Below, in pieces: positions 63,795-64,000 of a DNA stretch of 64,000 bases. The position numbers were made by a program, and so were the translations under genes. The notes under the pieces are model-generated. The model had not been told where the DNA came from. It saw only the letters and a list, made by a program, of their open reading frames with translations, and ran no database searches. Numbering within the stretch: position 1 is the stretch's first letter; each line of letters opens with the position of its first letter. This DNA is from Clostridia bacterium (lineage in GTDB: Bacteria > Bacillota > Clostridia > Christensenellales > Aristaeellaceae): positions 1 to 64,000 of the forward strand of contig JAFWQA010000007.1 of the NCBI GenBank assembly GCA_017509255.1, in the 5' to 3' direction.

Positions 63795-64000
63795 ATGAAA
63801 AACAAGAAGCTGGTTGCCATTATCTGCTGTGCCGCAGTCATAGCCCTGCTGGCCGCGGCCTATTTCATTTTCTTCAACAAGCCTGCCAAGATCAACGGCG
63901 GGAAATTCACGATGGGCATCGATCCGGAATATCCACCCTTCAGCTACATCGGCGATGACGGCGAATACACCGGGTTTGACGTGGAGATCTGCAAGGCGGC
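63795..64000 (+). CDS. Amino-acid ABC transporter substrate-binding protein (3' end outside window)
   Basis: The first 68 residues are visible. An N-terminal membrane or signal segment (about 5-27, KLVAIICCAAVIALLAAAYF) contains two Cys but no standard lipobox. FTMGIDPEYPPFSYIGDDG followed by YTGFDVEICKA is the typical start of SBP family 3 (polar amino acid binding proteins). Such proteins deliver amino acids to an ATPase/permease pair, which is likely to lie just to the right of the window. The GAGGAGGGGG ribosome site is strong. The frame is open at the window edge. Confidence 0.85.
   Translation, partial: MKNKKLVAIICCAAVIALLAAAYFIFFNKPAKINGGKFTMGIDPEYPPFSYIGDDGEYTGFDVEICKA

Overview
The window looks like chromosomal DNA of an anaerobic, GC-rich Clostridia-type Firmicute, probably from a gut or rumen. 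This is inferred from IreB, DUF4230, DUF4179 and DUF3899 proteins, RqcH, a four-subunit ferredoxin-linked 2-oxoacid oxidoreductase, a secreted GH10 xylanase, Gram-positive-style opp transport, Ig-like (BIG_2) surface proteins, AGGAGG ribosome sites and TTGACA/TATAAT promoters. Lineages such as Christensenellales or Aristaeellaceae would fit, but I cannot prove the taxon.

Layout. 1-2.1 kb: the tail of a phage-type replisome-organiser-like gene, a DUF4230 membrane-protein operon and an HD hydrolase. 2.1-10.1 kb: mostly minus strand, with an ECF sigma/DUF4179 anti-sigma pair, an XRE-S24 repressor, a secreted three-repeat peptidoglycan-binding beta-lactamase-fold protein and two tandem secreted caspase-like proteins. 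10.3-12.8 kb: a membrane protein and a large Pro/Thr/Glu-repeat surface protein. 12.9-17.2 kb: rpsB-tsf, pyrH and a PrsA-like foldase. 17.3-25.4 kb, minus: typA and prfC, then glnS, gltX, a threonine-aldolase-like gene and the genes for tRNA-Gln and tRNA-Glu. 25.6-31.5 kb: Ig-like surface proteins, ireB and mnmG. 31.6-34.9 kb, minus: a single 1089-residue adenylation / acyl-carrier / alpha-oxoamine-synthase enzyme. 35.2-41.3 kb: gyrB, gyrA and an RCC1-like secreted protein. 41.3-43.9 kb, minus: a vor/kor-type oxidoreductase operon. 44.0-53.0 kb, minus: an oppABCDF-DUF3899 operon in which four of the five Opp subunits are enlarged and oppF has an in-frame TAG. 53.5-58.3 kb: rqcH and a MacB-like ABC exporter. 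58.3-63.6 kb, minus: xylanase, then a baiN-type flavoprotein, exonuclease and uridine-kinase-like operon. The right edge cuts an amino-acid-type solute-binding protein.

Together these are a core-gene backbone (translation, gyrase, tRNA modification, ribosome rescue) with islands of envelope, nutrient-uptake and secreted functions. The best candidates for something undescribed are the fused adenylation-ACP-AONS enzyme, the secreted caspase pair, the enlarged Opp system, and the oppF TAG. On that last point, none of the 46 visible stop codons is TAG (20 TAA, 26 TGA).
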